64,000 nt of DNA, from positions 1 through 64,000 of the forward strand of contig JAITUC010000011.1 of assembly GCA_031286585.1 (NCBI GenBank). The letters are read 5' to 3'. Both the position numbers and the translations under genes were made by a program. The stretch comes from Delftia acidovorans (GTDB lineage Bacteria > Pseudomonadota > Gammaproteobacteria > Burkholderiales > Burkholderiaceae_C). Below are positions 52,611 through 63,501 of the stretch, one piece after another. Positions within the stretch are counted from its first letter, which is position 1; every line of letters starts with the position of its first letter. The notes below the pieces were generated by a model. The model saw nothing but the letters and a program-made list of their open reading frames with translations, did not search any database and was not told the DNA's origin.

Positions 52611-54227
52611 TCATTCCCACTCGATCGTCGCCGGCGGCTTCGTCGAAACGTCGTAGGTCACGCGGTTGATGCCACGCACTTCATTGATGATCCGTCCAGA
52701 CACCTTCTTGAGCAGGCCGTATGGGAGCTCGGCCCAGTCGGCCGTCATGAAGTCGCTGGTCTGCACGGCGCGCAGGGCCACGACATAGTCGTAGGTGCGG
52801 CCGTCGCCCATGACGCCCACGCTCTTGACGGGCAGGAAGACGGTGAAGGCCTGGCTGGTGAGGTCGTACCAGTTCTTGCCGGTGGCTTCGTCGGTCCAGT
52901 TGCGCAGTTCTTCGATGAAGATGGCGTCGGCGCGGCGCAGCAGGTCGGCGTATTCCTTCTTGACTTCACCCAGGATGCGCACGCCCAGGCCCGGGCCAGG
53001 GAAGGGGTGGCGGTAGACCATTTCGCGCGGCAGGCCCAGGGCCACGCCGAGTTCGCGCACTTCGTCCTTGAACAGGTCGCGAAGGGGCTCGAGCAGCTTC
53101 AGGCCGAGCTGCTCGGGCAGGCCGCCCACGTTGTGGTGGCTCTTGATGGTGACGGCCTTCTTGCTCTTGGCGCCGCCCGACTCGATGACGTCGGGGTAGA
53201 TGGTGCCCTGGGCCAGGAAGGTGGCGCCCTTGTGGCCGCCATCACCGGCTTTCAGCTTGGCGGCTTCGGCCTTGAAGACGTCCACGAACAGGCCGCCGAT
53301 GATCTTGCGCTTGGCCTCGGGTTCGCTGACGCCGGCCAGCTTGCCCAGGAACAGGTCGCTGGCGTCCACGCGGATGACCTTGGCGTGGAGCTTGCCTTCG
53401 AACATTTCCATGACCATGTCGCCTTCGTTCAGGCGCAGCAGGCCATGGTCCACGAAGACGCAGGTCAGCTGGTCGCCGATGGCGCGGTGGATCAGGGCTG
53501 CGGCCACGGACGAATCCACGCCGCCCGACAGGCCAAGAATGACTTCCTCGTCACCCACCTGCTCGCGGATTTTGGCGACGGCTTCCTCGATGTAGTCGCC
53601 CATGATCCAGTCGGCATTCGCCGCACAGATCTCGCGCACGAAGCGGTTGAGCAGGGCCGCGCCCTGCACGGTGTGCGTGACTTCGGGGTGGAATTGCACG
53701 GCGTAGAAGCGGCGTGCCTCGTCGGCCATGCCGGCGATGGGGCAGGACGGCGTGGAGGCCATGACCTTGAAGCCCGGGGGCAGCTCGGTGACCTTGTCGC
53801 CGTGGCTCATCCAGACCTTGAGCATGCCGTGGCCTTCAACCGTGGCGAAGTCCTCGATGCCCTTGAGCAGTTCGGTGTGGCCATGGGCGCGCACTTCGGC
53901 GTAGCCGAATTCGCGGGTGTGGGAGCCTTCGACCTTGCCGCCCAGCTGGGTGGCCATGGTCTGCATGCCGTAGCAGATGCCCAGCACGGGAATGCCGAGC
54001 TCGAACACGGCGTCGGGGGCGCGGTCGTCCACTTCGTAGACGCTGGCGTGGCTGCCCGACAGGATCACGCCCTTCAAACGGCCATCGGCGGCGAATTCGC
54101 GCACCCAGTCGCTGCTCACGTCGCAGGGATGGACTTCGCAGTAGACATGGGCTTCGCGCACGCGGCGGGCGATCAGCTGGGTGACTTGGGAGCCGAAGTC
54201 AAGAATGAGGATCTTGTCGTGTTGCAT
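52611..54227 (-). CDS. guaA: GMP synthase (glutamine-hydrolysing)
   Basis: A 538-residue enzyme that aminates XMP to GMP, the last step of guanine nucleotide synthesis. The class I glutamine amidotransferase domain (1-200) has the nucleophile in GICYGMQT. The ATP pyrophosphatase domain has the P-loop-like [13 protein letters not shown], and the C-terminal dimerisation domain ends [11 protein letters not shown] 54227 ([14 protein letters not shown]) was preferred to ATG 54233. Only 31 bp separate it from the toxin gene upstream, so it lacks space for its own full promoter in that gap. It ends at a strong terminator. Confidence 0.95.
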   Translation of the reverse strand: MQHDKILILDFGSQVTQLIARRVREAHVYCEVHPCDVSSDWVREFAADGRLKGVILSGSHASVYEVDDRAPDAVFELGIPVLGICYGMQTMATQLGGKVEGSHTREFGYAEVRAHGHTELLKGIEDFATVEGHGMLKVWMSHGDKVTELPPGFKVMASTPSCPIAGMADEARRFYAVQFHPEVTHTVQGAALLNRFVREICAANADWIMGDYIEEAVAKIREQVGDEEVILGLSGGVDSSVAAALIHRAIGDQLTCVFVDHGLLRLNEGDMVMEMFEGKLHAKVIRVDASDLFLGKLAGVSEPEAKRKIIGGLFVDVFKAEAAKLKAGDGGHKGATFLAQGTIYPDVIESGGAKSKKAVTIKSHHNVGGLPEQLGLKLLEPLRDLFKDEVRELGVALGLPREMVYRHPFPGPGLGVRILGEVKKEYADLLRRADAIFIEELRNWTDEATGKNWYDLTSQAFTVFLPVKSVGVMGDGRTYDYVVALRAVQTSDFMTADWAELPYGLLKKVSGRIINEVRGINRVTYDVSTKPPATIEWE

Positions 54228-54258
54228 GGTCATCTCAGGCAAAGGTAAATGGAAGGGG

Positions 54259-54693
54259 TCAGAAATCTTCAGGCGCCAGCAGCGCCAGGCCGCGCTTGCG
54301 GGCGGCGGCGGCCTGGGCCGGGTCAAAGGTGGCCAGCGGCAGGCGCAGCGACTGCGCCAGCCACAGGTAGGCGGCGTCATACACCGGCAGGCGGGTATCC
54401 AGCGCCACGTCGAGCACGGCCTTGTGCTGTGCGGGTGCCAGCTCATGCAGCTCCACGCGGTGGCGGATGGCCTCGAGCACGCCCCACAGGCCTTCGACCG
54501 AGCTGTGCGGAATGCGGCCGCCGTGCACGCCCGAGGCGATCAGGTTGCCGCACTCCCACTGCCAGAGGTTGGGCGCCTGCGGGTCCACTTCATGGCGCCG
54601 GATGCGGGTGTACAGGCGCTGGGTGTGTTCGCTGGCGGCATCGGGCAGCAGCCAGGCAGCGGTGACGGAGGCATCGAGCACGAAGGAGGTCAT
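54259..54693 (-). CDS. PIN-domain toxin (VapC-like)
   Basis: A 144-residue PIN-domain ribonuclease: [16 protein letters not shown] (first catalytic aspartate D7), acidic residues in [16 protein letters not shown] and TFDPAQ. VapC-type toxins cut tRNA or other RNA until neutralised by the antitoxin. It overlaps the antitoxin by 4 nt (ATGA). It lies 31 bp upstream of guaA in the same direction. Confidence 0.88.
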   Translation of the reverse strand: MTSFVLDASVTAAWLLPDAASEHTQRLYTRIRRHEVDPQAPNLWQWECGNLIASGVHGGRIPHSSVEGLWGVLEAIRHRVELHELAPAQHKAVLDVALDTRLPVYDAAYLWLAQSLRLPLATFDPAQAAAARKRGLALLAPEDF

Positions 54694-54977
54694 GCCTGGC
54701 TCCGGCCCGCGTGGCGCAGTCGGTTGCTGGAATCCGCTGCCTGGGAGGCCGTGGATGATGGGGCTGCAGGGGCCGGCCGCACCGTGGCCTGCAGCGCCTG
54801 CATCTGCTCCAGTTCGCGGGCGATCTGCTCGTCGGTGATCACGGGGCGGCGGCGCACCGGCAGCATGCGCACCACTTCCTTGCCGTGGCGGGTGATGCGC
54901 ACTTCCTCGCCCTGCTCGACCAGTTCGATCAGGGCGGAGAAACGGGTCTTGGCTTCGTAGATGCCGACAGTTTGCAT
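54690..54977 (-). CDS. Phd/YefM-family antitoxin
   Basis: A 95-residue antitoxin: [40 protein letters not shown] is the Phd/YefM DNA-binding part. The tail (about 55-95) is Ala/Ser/Pro-rich and longer than usual, likely the toxin-binding or disordered segment. It is the first gene of the pair with the PIN toxin. Palindromes upstream suit autoregulation, the rule for this family. Confidence 0.87.
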   Translation of the reverse strand: MQTVGIYEAKTRFSALIELVEQGEEVRITRHGKEVVRMLPVRRRPVITDEQIARELEQMQALQATVRPAPAAPSSTASQAADSSNRLRHAGRSQA

Positions 54978-55031
54978 GGCGGGGCTGAAAACAAAAGCAG
55001 GCCTGGAGTCCGGCCGGGTCCGAATTCTAGC

Positions 55032-55066
55032 ATTCTGGCCAGAATTTTTCAGAATTCAGACCAGAA
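55032..55066. promoter_or_regulatory. Operator palindromes upstream of the antitoxin gene
   Basis: ATTCTGG-CCAGAAT (55032-55045) is a perfect 14-bp palindrome. A second, imperfect copy TTCAGACCAGAA follows at 55055-55066, and further AGAAT half-sites occur between. They lie 55-90 bp upstream of the antitoxin ATG (54977), as expected for a repressor complex site. Confidence 0.6.
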
Positions 55067-55116
55067 CCTTGCGGATATCCGCAGGTCTTGCCTCGGGGGC
55101 CGTCAGCGAACGCCAC

Positions 55117-56046
55117 TCAGCGCTGCTCGCGCACGAAGCCGACAAACCGCGACAGCGCGGGCGACATGGCATCGGCCGGCCAGGCCAGGCTGGTCTCGCA
55201 GACCGGCAGCGCAACGGCCTTGCTGCCTGCGCGGGTGCTGGCGAAAACCGCTTCGCGGTAGACCACGCCGGGCCGGCAGAACTGCATCACGCTGGCGGGC
55301 ACCCATGCCAGGCCGATGCCGCCCCAGACCAGGTTCACGATGGTCTGCATCTGTATCGCCTGCTGCGCAATGCGCGGTACATGACCATTCTTGCGGTACA
55401 GGTCCGTCACCGCGTCATGGAGCGAGGGCATGATGCGGCGCGGGAAGATCACCAGCGGCTGCTCCAGCACTTCGTCGAGCATCAACCGGTGCGCACCGGC
55501 CAGCGCGTGCTGTTCCGGCAGGGCCAGCACCATGGCTTCCCGCCCCACGGCCAGGCGCTCCAGGCCGGCCGGCGCATGCCCCGGGGCATGCAGCATCAGC
55601 CCGGCATCGATCTGCCCGCGCTCGAATGCCTCCATCTGCACATCGCTGGTGGCTTCGACCAGCTCCAGCGCCACACCCGGTGTGCCTGCAACGAAATCCC
55701 GCACCCACAGCGGCAATCGCGTGAAGCCGATGGTGGAGACGAAGGCCAGTCGCACGCGCCCCACCTCCCCCGCTGCCGCAGCCCGTGCAATCCCGGGCAG
55801 CGCTGCCGCCTGCGCCAGCAGTTCACGCACCTGTGGCACAAGCGCCTCGCTGGCGGGCGTCAGCGCGACGTGGCGGCTCGAGCGCTCGAACAGCGCCACG
55901 CCCAGGCTGCGCTCCAGCTGTGCAATCGCCTGTGTGAGCGGCGGCTGCGTCATGTGCAGGCGCGACGCAGCGCGGCCGAAGTGCAGCTCGTCCGCCACGG
56001 CCAGGAACTGGCGCCAGACGCGCAGATCAATCGAAGGCTCATTCAT
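55117..56046 (-). CDS. LysR-family transcriptional regulator divergent from ilvD
   Basis: A 309-residue LysR protein of the BenM/CatM-like type: [46 protein letters not shown], then an effector domain ([21 protein letters not shown]). It is divergent from ilvD with a 93-bp gap. A palindrome with T-N11-A overlaps its own start codon, suggesting autoregulation. Control of ilvD by this protein is probable from position. Confidence 0.88.
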   Translation of the reverse strand: MNEPSIDLRVWRQFLAVADELHFGRAASRLHMTQPPLTQAIAQLERSLGVALFERSSRHVALTPASEALVPQVRELLAQAAALPGIARAAAAGEVGRVRLAFVSTIGFTRLPLWVRDFVAGTPGVALELVEATSDVQMEAFERGQIDAGLMLHAPGHAPAGLERLAVGREAMVLALPEQHALAGAHRLMLDEVLEQPLVIFPRRIMPSLHDAVTDLYRKNGHVPRIAQQAIQMQTIVNLVWGGIGLAWVPASVMQFCRPGVVYREAVFASTRAGSKAVALPVCETSLAWPADAMSPALSRFVGFVREQR

Positions 56047-56063
56047 ATGTGCAGCATATCAAT
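56041..56063. promoter_or_regulatory. LysR-type binding site
   Basis: ATTCATATG (56041-56049) and CATATCAAT (56055-56063) form an inverted repeat with 8 of 9 matching positions, containing T-N11-A. It overlaps the start codon of the LysR gene and lies about 80 bp upstream of ilvD. A second short repeat CAATC/GATTG (56060-56083) follows. Confidence 0.55.
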
Positions 56064-56139
56064 CATGCCGATGAATAGGATTGGATCAGATGGATCGGCC
56101 GCTCCATACTCATCCCACCCCCACAACGAGAGACATGCC

Positions 56140-57834
56140 ATGGCCACCCCGATCCAGATCAACCGCCGAAGCGCCAACATCACCGAAGGCAAGGCGCGCG
56201 CAGCCAACCGCTCCATGTTCTACGGCATGGGCTACAAGGAAGAGGATTTCAAGAAACCCATGGTCGGCGTGGCCAACGGCCACAGCACGATCACGCCCTG
56301 CAACTCCGGCCTGCAAAAGCTCGCGGACGCGGCCATCGCAGGCATAGAGGAAGCCGGCGGCAACGCGCAGGTGTTCGGCACACCGACCATCTCGGACGGC
56401 ATGTCCATGGGCACGGAAGGCATGAAGTACTCGCTGGTCAGCCGCGAGGTGATCTCCGACTGCATCGAGACCTGCGTGGGCGGCCAGTGGATGGATGGCG
56501 TGCTGGTGGTCGGCGGCTGCGACAAGAACATGCCGGGCGGCATGATGGGCATGCTGCGCGCCAATGTGCCGGCGATCTATGTGTACGGCGGCACCATCCT
56601 GCCCGGCAGGTGGAAAGGCCGGGACCTGAACATCGTCAGCGTGTTCGAAGCCGTCGGCGAGAACGCGGCAGGCAAGATCAGCGACCAGGAGCTCAAGGAC
56701 ATCGAGCAGCACGCCATTCCCGGCACGGGCTCGTGCGGCGGCATGTACACCGCCAACACCATGTCCAGCGCGTTCGAGGCGCTGGGCATGAGCCTTCCCT
56801 ACTCCTCCACCATGGCCAATCCCCATGATGAAAAGGAAAATTCGGCCAGGGAATCCGCCAGGGTGCTGATCGAGGCCATCAAGAAGGATCTCAAGCCGCG
56901 CGACATCGTGACGCGAGAGGCCATCGAGAACGCGGTCTCGGTGATCATGGCCATCGGGGGCTCCACCAATGCCGTGCTGCACTTTCTCGCGATCGCCCAT
57001 GCGGCCGGCGTGCCCTGGTCCATCGACGACTTCGAGCGCATCCGCCAACGCGTGCCGGTGCTGTGCGATCTCAAGCCCAGCGGCAGGTACCTGGCCGTGG
57101 ACCTGCACCAGGCGGGCGGCATCCCGCAGGTGATGAAGATTCTGCTGAATGCGGGCCTGCTGCACGGCGACTGCATCACCATCTCGGGCAAGACCATCGC
57201 CGAGACCCTGGCCGACGTCCCGGACGTGCCGCCCCGGCCCGAGGTCATCCGCCCCGTCGCCGAGGCGCTCTACCCGCAAGGCCACCTGGCCATCCTCAAA
57301 GGCAACCTCAGCCCGGAAGGTGCGGTCGCCAAGATCACGGGCCTGAAGAACCCGGTCATCACCGGTCCGGCACGCGTGTTCGACGATGAGCAATCGGCGC
57401 TGGCGGCCATCCTCGACGGCAGGATCCAGGCCGGCGATGTGATGGTGCTGCGCTATCTGGGCCCCAAGGGAGGGCCCGGCATGCCGGAAATGCTGGCACC
57501 CACGGGCGCCCTGATCGGAGCCGGCCTGGGCGAGAGCGTGGGCCTGATCACCGATGGCCGCTTCTCCGGCGGCACCTGGGGCATGGTGGTCGGCCATGTG
57601 GCACCGGAAGCCGCCGTGGGCGGCACCATCGCACTGGTGCACGAGGGCGACTCGATCACCATCGACGCGCACGCACTGAGGCTGCAGCTGAACGTGGCCG
57701 AGGACGAACTGGCCCGGCGCCGCGCGGCCTGGAAGGCCCCCGCCCCCCGCTACACGCGGGGCGTGCAGGCCAAGTTCGCGTTCAACGCATCGAGCGCCAG
57801 CTCCGGCGCGGTGCTGGACCGCTTCGAAGGCTGA
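56140..57834 (+). CDS. ilvD: Dihydroxy-acid dehydratase
   Basis: A 564-residue enzyme of valine, isoleucine and pantothenate synthesis that dehydrates 2,3-dihydroxy acids to 2-keto acids. Cluster cysteines are C54 (TPCNSG), C127 ([10 protein letters not shown]) and C199 ([12 protein letters not shown]); this shorter form is the type that often carries a [2Fe-2S] cluster. The C-terminal half has the conserved [12 protein letters not shown] and DGRFSGGT segments. ATG 56140 is used; an overlapping ATG at 56135 is out of frame. It is transcribed away from the LysR gene and sits inside the guaB-guaA neighbourhood on the opposite strand. Confidence 0.94.
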   Translation: MATPIQINRRSANITEGKARAANRSMFYGMGYKEEDFKKPMVGVANGHSTITPCNSGLQKLADAAIAGIEEAGGNAQVFGTPTISDGMSMGTEGMKYSLVSREVISDCIETCVGGQWMDGVLVVGGCDKNMPGGMMGMLRANVPAIYVYGGTILPGRWKGRDLNIVSVFEAVGENAAGKISDQELKDIEQHAIPGTGSCGGMYTANTMSSAFEALGMSLPYSSTMANPHDEKENSARESARVLIEAIKKDLKPRDIVTREAIENAVSVIMAIGGSTNAVLHFLAIAHAAGVPWSIDDFERIRQRVPVLCDLKPSGRYLAVDLHQAGGIPQVMKILLNAGLLHGDCITISGKTIAETLADVPDVPPRPEVIRPVAEALYPQGHLAILKGNLSPEGAVAKITGLKNPVITGPARVFDDEQSALAAILDGRIQAGDVMVLRYLGPKGGPGMPEMLAPTGALIGAGLGESVGLITDGRFSGGTWGMVVGHVAPEAAVGGTIALVHEGDSITIDAHALRLQLNVAEDELARRRAAWKAPAPRYTRGVQAKFAFNASSASSGAVLDRFEG

Positions 57835-57852
57835 ACGAACCCATCCCCGCGA

Positions 57853-57891
57853 AAAAAGGGGTCCGGGCAATGGCTGCCCGGACCCCTTTTT
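57853..57891. terminator. Bidirectional rho-independent terminator between ilvD and guaB
   Basis: AAAAAGGGGTCCGGGCA (57853-57869) pairs perfectly over 17 bases with 57875-57891, with a T run on each strand's 3' side. It can stop both convergent genes. Confidence 0.9.
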
Positions 57892-57919
57892 CATCTCGCG
57901 CCAAGGCGCCCGACCTGGG

Positions 57920-59434
<1,515 letters not shown>

Positions 59435-59531
59435 TCACAATGTATGCTGTAGGCCATTGTTCTCCGCTATCGTTGCCCGCCCTCGTTTCCTGCTATCGCT
59501 GCCTGCCACCTGCCCGATCACCCAACTCACC

Positions 59532-60092
59532 ATGCATGCCACCAAGCTTGTTTTGCTAGCCGCGCTTGCCGCCTGTTCGCTGTCCGCAGCCGCCCAGTGG
59601 CAATGGGTCGATGCCACAGGCCGCAAGGTCTTCAGCGACCGCGCGCCCCCGCCTGATATCCCGGCCAAGAACATTCTGCGCCAGCCTGGCGGCAGCACGC
59701 CCGCGCCCGCTGCTGCTGCGGCGGCGCCATCCACTGCGCCGGTGGCCACGGATGCGGCCGCGCAGCCCGCTGCAGAAGCAACGGCACAGGCAGCGCCTGC
59801 CGCAGCCAAGGACGCCAAGCCCGCAGGCACCGACAAGGCCCTGGAAGAGCAAAAGCGCAAGGCCGAGGCCCAGGAGGCCGCCAAGGCCAAGGCAGAGAAG
59901 GAGCGCATTGCCAAGGATCGCCAGGACAATTGCGCGCGGGCAAAACAGGCCAAGACGGCACTGTCATCGGGGGGCCTGCTGGCCTATACCAATGCCCAGG
60001 GCGAACGCGGCTTCATGGACGAAGCCACGCGCAACAGCGAACTCAAGCGCGCCGACGCCACCATCGCCTCGGACTGCGGCCCGGTGCGCTGA
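59532..60092 (+). CDS. DUF4124 domain exported protein
   Basis: A 186-residue protein. A signal peptide (about 1-21, ending SAAAQ) is followed by a DUF4124 domain (WQWVDATGRKVFSDRAPPPDIPAKNILRQPGG). An Ala/Pro-rich linker and a charged helical stretch (EEQKRKAEAQEAAKAKAEKERIAKD) come next, then a Cys-containing C-terminal segment (NCARAKQAKTALSSGGLLAYTNAQGERGFMDE). Such proteins are periplasmic and uncharacterised. ATG 59532 begins the signal peptide. Confidence 0.85.
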   Translation: MHATKLVLLAALAACSLSAAAQWQWVDATGRKVFSDRAPPPDIPAKNILRQPGGSTPAPAAAAAAPSTAPVATDAAAQPAAEATAQAAPAAAKDAKPAGTDKALEEQKRKAEAQEAAKAKAEKERIAKDRQDNCARAKQAKTALSSGGLLAYTNAQGERGFMDEATRNSELKRADATIASDCGPVR

Positions 60093-60105
60093 GCGCCTCC
60101 CACCT

Positions 60106-60450
60106 TCAGTAGCCTGCCTTGGCTCCGGGCCTTTGCCGCTGGAACAGCCCCGTGGCCCGTGCGCCCTGGCGTGCAAAGCGCTCGCGGCGCGCCACCTTGG
60201 GGTCCACGGTCAGAGGCCGATACAGCTCCACGCGGTCTCCGTCACGCAGTACTTGCGTCAAAGGCGCGCTGCGGCCCCACAGGCCAGCAGGGCCGACCTG
60301 GGCAAAGCCCAGCGCCTGCCATCCGCCAGCGGACTCGACCGCATCGGCAATCGTGGCGCCGGCCGGCAATTGCAGGGCCAGTTCAACGACTTCACCGGCA
60401 CGCGGGCTGCATGCCAGCGTGATGCACAGAAACGGCCGGGGTTCAGCCAT
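60106..60450 (-). CDS. rnfH: RnfH family protein
   Basis: A 114-residue beta-grasp (ubiquitin-like) protein of the RnfH/UPF0125 family: CITLACSPRAGEVVELALQLPAGATIADAVESAG, then GRSAPLTQVLRDGDRVELYRPLTVDPKVARRERF. It is commonly encoded with ratA, as here, with an 8-nt overlap. The function is not established. Confidence 0.88.
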   Translation of the reverse strand: MAEPRPFLCITLACSPRAGEVVELALQLPAGATIADAVESAGGWQALGFAQVGPAGLWGRSAPLTQVLRDGDRVELYRPLTVDPKVARRERFARQGARATGLFQRQRPGAKAGY

Positions 60451-60895
60451 AGACCTGCTCGGCGCGCTTGACGAAGGCATCGACCATGGAGCCCGCGATG
60501 CGGTCGAACACCGGGCCGACCACGGCGGCCAGCGCCATGTTGTCAAAGCCATAGTCAAGCTGCAGCTCGACGCGGCAGGCGCGCTGCGAGCCGTCGCCCA
60601 CGGGGCGGAACATCCAGTTGCCCTCCAGCCGCGAAAATGGCCCCTTGATCAGGCGGATGCTGACCTGGCGCCCGCCATCGTCGAGCACGCTGTGCGTGTT
60701 GCGCGTGACGAAGGACTTGCGCATGCCGCCGAATGCAATGCCCACCTCGGCCGTCATGCCCTGCTCGTCCTGCTCCAGCACCCTGGCCTGGTCGCACCAG
60801 GGGAGGAAGTCGGCATAGTGGGCCACGTCCGTCACCAGGGCAAACATTTCTTGGGGGCTGTACCAGATCAGGACGGACTTGTTGACTTTTTTCAT
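60443..60895 (-). CDS. ratA: RatA/CoqJ-like START-domain protein
   Basis: A 150-residue START-like protein: MKKVNKSVLIWYSPQEMFALVTDVAHYADFLPWCDQARVLEQ, then FDNMALAAVVGPVFDRIAGSMVDAFVKRAEQVYG. E. coli RatA was described as a toxin that blocks 70S ribosome association, while the related Coq10 group binds ubiquinone; a role in respiratory quinone function is also possible. ATG 60895 starts the conserved fold. It is divergent from smpB with a 168-bp gap. Confidence 0.88.
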   Translation of the reverse strand: MKKVNKSVLIWYSPQEMFALVTDVAHYADFLPWCDQARVLEQDEQGMTAEVGIAFGGMRKSFVTRNTHSVLDDGGRQVSIRLIKGPFSRLEGNWMFRPVGDGSQRACRVELQLDYGFDNMALAAVVGPVFDRIAGSMVDAFVKRAEQVYG

Positions 60896-61063
60896 GAATG
60901 GGACGGGCTGCACGGCATGCAAAACACCGGCTGCGCGGTCATGGCGCATACGGCTGTCACAATGACGGCAAGGCGAAACTAAAATCCCGCACAGAGGCGA
61001 GACGGCAATCCAGTATTGTATGGAGAGCTTTCATCTCCAGGTTTTCGCCGCATCTATTACTCC

Positions 61064-61537
61064 ATGGCCAAGAAACCTGAAACACAGTCGCGCATCGCCG
61101 ACAACAAAAAAGCCGCGTTCAACTACTTCTTCGAGGAACGCTTCGAGGCCGGCATCGTGCTGCACGGCTGGGAAGTGAAGGCGCTGCGCAGCGGCAAGGT
61201 ACAGCTGACCGACGGCTACGTCATCGTCAAGGACGGCGAGCTGTTCCTGCTCGGCTGCCAGATCAACCCGCTCAAGACCGCCTCCACCCACGTCAACCCA
61301 GACGCAGCGCGCATCAAGAAGCTGCTGCTCAAGAAGGACGACATCCTGCGCCTGATCGGCAAGGTCGAGCAAAAGGGCTTCACGCTGGTGCCCATCAACC
61401 TTCACTGGAAGAACGGCTTCGTCAAGTGCGACATCGCCCTTGCCAAGGGCAAGGCCGAGCACGACAAGCGCGACGTGATCAAGGACCGCGAAGGCAAGCG
61501 CGAGGTCGAGCGCGCCATGAAGAGCTTCAACCGTTGA
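61064..61537 (+). CDS. smpB: SsrA-binding protein SmpB
   Basis: A 157-residue SmpB that brings tmRNA to stalled ribosomes: [37 protein letters not shown] and the lysine-rich C-terminal tail ([28 protein letters not shown]). Length and sequence are typical. No ssrA gene is seen in the window. The neighbourhood with ratA-rnfH divergent is conserved in many beta- and gammaproteobacteria. Confidence 0.95.
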   Translation: MAKKPETQSRIADNKKAAFNYFFEERFEAGIVLHGWEVKALRSGKVQLTDGYVIVKDGELFLLGCQINPLKTASTHVNPDAARIKKLLLKKDDILRLIGKVEQKGFTLVPINLHWKNGFVKCDIALAKGKAEHDKRDVIKDREGKREVERAMKSFNR

Positions 61538-61544
61538 CGGGCAT

Positions 61545-61570
61545 CCGCAGCTTTTTTTGCACTGCTGCGG
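61545..61570 (+). terminator. Possible terminator hairpin after smpB
   Basis: CCGCAGC (61545-61551) and GCTGCGG (61564-61570) pair around a loop that begins with seven T residues, just after the smpB stop. The T run is in the loop rather than after the stem, so its role in termination is doubtful. Confidence 0.3.
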
Positions 61571-61646
61571 AATAAACCGGCACGGCCCCGTGTTCATTGC
61601 AGTGTCCGGCCGCAATTTCGCGCGCCGGCAAGCACCGGAGACAGCG

Positions 61647-62063
61647 ATGAAGAAGCTCGGCATGAAACTTGGTACCTGTGCCTTCACGGCAGCCCTGACA
61701 TTGACCCTGGCAGGCTGCTATTCCGCGCCTGCGGCCAGCGCCTCTGGCCAGACCCCGCCCAGCGCGGTCAGCGTGCAAAACGGCATGCTGGTCGGCGCCA
61801 ACGGCATGACGCTCTATACCTTCGACAAGGACACGGCCGGCAGCGGCAAGTCCGTCTGCAACGGCCCCTGCGCGACCAACTGGCCCCCTCTGACGGGCAC
61901 GCAGGCGCCATCGGGCGGCAACTACAGCGTGATCCAGCGTGACGATGGCAGCAGCCAGATCGCCTACAAGGGCAAGCCGCTGTACTACTGGTCCAAGGAT
62001 GGCAAGCCCGGTGACACCACGGGCGACGGCGTCATCGGCGCCTGGCACACGGCACGCCCCTGA
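61647..62063 (+). CDS. COG4315-type lipoprotein (secreted repeat family)
   Basis: A 138-residue lipoprotein. The signal ends in the lipobox LAGC (cysteine at about residue 24). Two repeats of the PF03640-like motif follow: GANGMTLYTFDKDTAGSGKSVCNGPCATNWPPL and AYKGKPLYYWSKDGKPGDTTGDGVIGAWHTARP. Function is unknown; a pair of cysteines (NGPCATNWPP) is conserved. The ribosome site GGAG precedes ATG 61647. It is 30 bp upstream of an ECF sigma factor gene and likely co-transcribed with it. Confidence 0.88.
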   Translation: MKKLGMKLGTCAFTAALTLTLAGCYSAPAASASGQTPPSAVSVQNGMLVGANGMTLYTFDKDTAGSGKSVCNGPCATNWPPLTGTQAPSGGNYSVIQRDDGSSQIAYKGKPLYYWSKDGKPGDTTGDGVIGAWHTARP

Positions 62064-62093
62064 TTCCAGGCGCATCCGCGACCGGACCTGCCC

Positions 62094-62627
62094 ATGGACC
62101 GCAGCCAGATCCTGGAGCACCTGCCCGGCCTGCGCCGCTATGCGCGGCTGCTGGCGGGCGATGCCTGGGCAGCCGACGACCTGGTGCAGGACACGCTGGA
62201 GCGCGCCTGCCGCAAATGGCTGCTGTGGCGCCCCGACGGCGATCTGCGCGCCTGGCTGTTCACGCTGATGCACAACCTCTACCTGAACCAGCGGCGCTCA
62301 GCCGCACGCGGGCAGTGGCTGGACATAGACAGCCTGTCCGAGACCCTGGCCGCCCCCGAGGGCAGCAGCGATGCGGCCCTGGACCTGGAGCGCTGCCTGC
62401 AGCGCCTGCCCGCCGAGCAGCGGGCCGTGCTGCTGCTGGTCAGCGTGGAGGACATGAGCTACGCCGACACGGCGCGCGTGCTGCAGCTGCCCCTGGGCAC
62501 CGTGATGTCGCGCCTGTCGCGTGCACGGTCCCGCCTGCGCGAACTGATGGAAGCACCGCCCGCGCCCTCTTGCGCCCCCGCAGAAGCACCCCAAGCCGCA
62601 GCCCCGTCGCTGCGCCGGCTCAAATGA
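62094..62627 (+). CDS. ECF-type RNA polymerase sigma factor
   Basis: A 177-residue sigma factor. Region 2 (about 10-75: LRRYARLLAGDAWAADDLVQDTLERACRKW...LRAWLFTLMHNLYLNQRR) and region 4 (about 100-152: RLPAEQRAVLLLVSVEDMSYADTARVLQLPLGTVMSRLSRARSRL) are intact. It directs RNA polymerase to stress-type promoters. The next gene, 10 bp on, encodes its membrane anti-sigma factor. Confidence 0.92.
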   Translation: MDRSQILEHLPGLRRYARLLAGDAWAADDLVQDTLERACRKWLLWRPDGDLRAWLFTLMHNLYLNQRRSAARGQWLDIDSLSETLAAPEGSSDAALDLERCLQRLPAEQRAVLLLVSVEDMSYADTARVLQLPLGTVMSRLSRARSRLRELMEAPPAPSCAPAEAPQAAAPSLRRLK

Positions 62628-62637
62628 CGAGGCCGCC

Positions 62638-63477
62638 ATGACTGCACCCGCCCCCACCCCTCTTTCATCTTCCTCGCCCTTGCTCCCGCCCATTTCCGAC
62701 GAGCAACTCCATGCCCTGGTCGATGGCCGCCTGCCTGCTCCACAGGCACAGGCGTTGCGCGACCGGCTCGATGAAGACAGCGCTGCGCGCGTGGAGCAAT
62801 GGCAGCGCCAGCGACAGTTGCTGCGCGCTCTGCATGGCGCGCGCAGCGAGCCGCCCATGCCTGACGAAATGCGCGCCGCCGCCGAACAGTTGCAGGGCCT
62901 GCACCAGCGCCAGCAGCAATGGTGGCGCTGGGGCGGCATGGCCGCAGGCTGGATGCTGGCCTTCGGCCTGGGATGGCTGGTGCATGGGCAGCAGGCGGTG
63001 CCCGCCGCCGCGCCATCAACGGCGGCCACACTGGCTGCCGTCACCCCGGCCCGCTTCGCCCACCAGGCGGCCGTCGCCCACGCGGTCTACCAGCCCGAGC
63101 AACGCCACCCGGTCGAGGTGGAGGCCGCGCAGCAGGCCCATCTGCTGCAGTGGCTGTCCAAGCGCCTGGGCCGGCCGCTGAAGCTGCCAGCCCTCACCGA
63201 CCTGGGCTATGAGCTGGTGGGTGGCCGATTGCTGCCCGGCGACAGCGGCGCACGCGCCCAGTTCATGTACCAGGACGCGGCGGGCGAGCGCATCACCCTC
63301 TACCTGGGCGCGCTGGACGATGCGGCCACGCGCGGCGAGACCGCCTTTCACTTCAGCAGCGATGGCCCCGTGCCCAGCTTCTACTGGGTGGACCAGGGCT
63401 TTGGCTATGCGCTCAGCGGCGCCCTGCCGCGCAGCCGGCTGCTGCAGCTGGCCACGGCCGTGCACCAGCAGCTTTGA
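62638..63477 (+). CDS. Anti-sigma factor with one transmembrane segment
   Basis: A 279-residue protein. A short cytoplasmic domain (about 20-90: ISDEQLHALVDGRLPAPQAQALRDRLDEDSAARVEQWQ) resembles zinc-free anti-sigma domains. One transmembrane segment lies at 97-116 (WRWGGMAAGWMLAFGLGWLVH), followed by a periplasmic sensor of about 160 residues. It should hold the preceding sigma factor inactive until the periplasmic part senses a signal. The residues HxxxCxxC of zinc anti-sigma factors are absent. Confidence 0.85.
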   Translation: MTAPAPTPLSSSSPLLPPISDEQLHALVDGRLPAPQAQALRDRLDEDSAARVEQWQRQRQLLRALHGARSEPPMPDEMRAAAEQLQGLHQRQQQWWRWGGMAAGWMLAFGLGWLVHGQQAVPAAAPSTAATLAAVTPARFAHQAAVAHAVYQPEQRHPVEVEAAQQAHLLQWLSKRLGRPLKLPALTDLGYELVGGRLLPGDSGARAQFMYQDAAGERITLYLGALDDAATRGETAFHFSSDGPVPSFYWVDQGFGYALSGALPRSRLLQLATAVHQQL

Positions 63478-63501
63478 CCGGCGAAGGCCCGGACACAGCC
63501 G

